A stretch of 64,000 nucleotides of DNA, taken from the NCBI GenBank assembly GCA_960531495.1, contig OY482860.1:15374106-15438105 (forward strand), read 5' to 3'. Both the position numbers and the translations under genes were made by a program. The DNA comes from Zeus faber. Its lineage: Eukaryota > Chordata > Actinopteri > Zeiformes > Zeidae. The notes below the pieces were generated by a model that saw only the letters and a program-made list of their open reading frames with translations, had not been told where the DNA came from and did not search any database. Below are positions 63,234-64,000 of this stretch, piece by piece (the first letter of the stretch is position 1; every line of letters begins with the position of its first letter).

Positions 63234-64000
63234 TTCGCCGTGGAGCATTATCTGACCCACAACTCGGCCAGTCAAAAGGGCCCTAGGAACAAAAGTGAAC
63301 AGAGCTGTTTTTGAAAATCTGTATTGGCATTGACTGTCTGATACGTGGTAAGACTTTGGCAGTTGTGTGTTCACCCCTCCTAAAGAATCGAAAGTATTTT
63401 TGGCTGTGTTTGTGTTGAGTGAATACTACGATATAGAGCGGGTATCACGCTAAATAAAAGACCTGAGGTCCAAAACAGCCACGGTTGGCTGATAATCAAA
63501 AAGGTAGTTTTATCATTATAAGGCATAAGACCAGGGTGGGTCACAAGTTGACAATAAGTAATGATAAAACTAAAATAGCGTTGCAATTCTAAAACCAGCC
63601 ACGGTCGGCCAAAAATCTGGTTATACAGTCAAGTGCGGGATATAGTCTGGTGCCAGCTGGGGTTGGGCAGTCAGGGGTTCGGTTGCGATCGTCGGGCTAG
63701 AGAACGGGCTGCGGTCCAAAACAGCAACGGTGGGCTGATATTTGTGTGATTGGAGTGCACTGTGTTGTGATTTGAGTGAATTTGATTTGTGTTAACATTG
63801 TCATCAAGCTGTGGTTTGAAAACTGTGTGTGTGAACTGTGGTTTGGATTTGTCTTGAATTCGTGATAATGAATGTTGTTTAATTATAAATGTTGAGTATT
63901 AAAAAAGAAAAACGTCTAAGGATTGATATTGAGAGGAGCAGAACGGCAATCGAGAAGTGAATGAGATACGGACTATTAACAGTCACAGAGAGCTATAGGA
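63234..64000. other. Possible retroviral leader with repeats
   Basis: No open frame of interest. Three related blocks, caaaacagccacggttggct (63472), aaaccagccacggtcggcc (63592) and caaaacagcaacggtgggct (63717), suggest a repeated leader-like structure. The window ends here. Confidence 0.35.

Overview
The window is nuclear DNA of a bony fish, most likely a percomorph-like teleost. The evidence is intron-containing vertebrate genes with GT-AG splice sites, very dense simple repeats ((CA)n, (GATA)n-type, (CAGA)n), and transposon families common in teleosts: Tc1-like elements, hAT-type ends, Ty3/gypsy, an RTE-like LINE and an endogenous retrovirus. No operon, CRISPR array, tRNA or rRNA gene was found. 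The species cannot be named from the sequence.

Two conserved genes are clear. On the plus strand, 24689-29001 holds four exons that join in frame into a 387-residue FAM161A-like centrosome/cilium protein, shorter than the mammalian protein. On the minus strand, 62097-57917 holds the last five exons of a contactin-associated protein (Caspr/CNTNAP family, nearest CNTNAP5 by its tail): laminin-G domain, membrane helix and short cytoplasmic tail. The rest of that gene lies to the right of the window.

A third, unrecognised candidate gene is proposed on the plus strand at 36280-38852. It has short exons with compatible phases and contains a tandem array of 115-bp modules, each shaped like a 39-base exon plus a short intron. 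This is the most novel coding signal here and is inference from splice signals and reading frame only.

Layout. 1-24688: non-coding sequence with microsatellites, several MITEs, an LTR-type element (9483-9990), an RTE-like LINE tail (14100-14630) and a deleted Tc1 element (21881-22707). 24689-29001: fam161a. 31080-34109: a broken endogenous retrovirus on the minus strand. 35559-38940: Tc1 and hAT ends, then the candidate gene. 43971-44786: a 28-bp minisatellite. 45500-54044: a transposon graveyard (Tc1 fragment, Ty3 integrase, LINE, LTR-flanked Ty3/gypsy). 54045-56153: AT-rich sequence. 56154-57932: a 14-bp minisatellite that runs into the stop codon of the CNTNAP gene and carries two copies of an LTR element. 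57917-62097: CNTNAP exons. 62880-64000: possible retroviral LTR and leader.

The genes do not form a pathway. The main themes are local repeat amplification (a stop codon turned minisatellite, tandem exon-like modules, hairpins) and nested transposon decay. All identifications come from reading the sequence; no database search was run.
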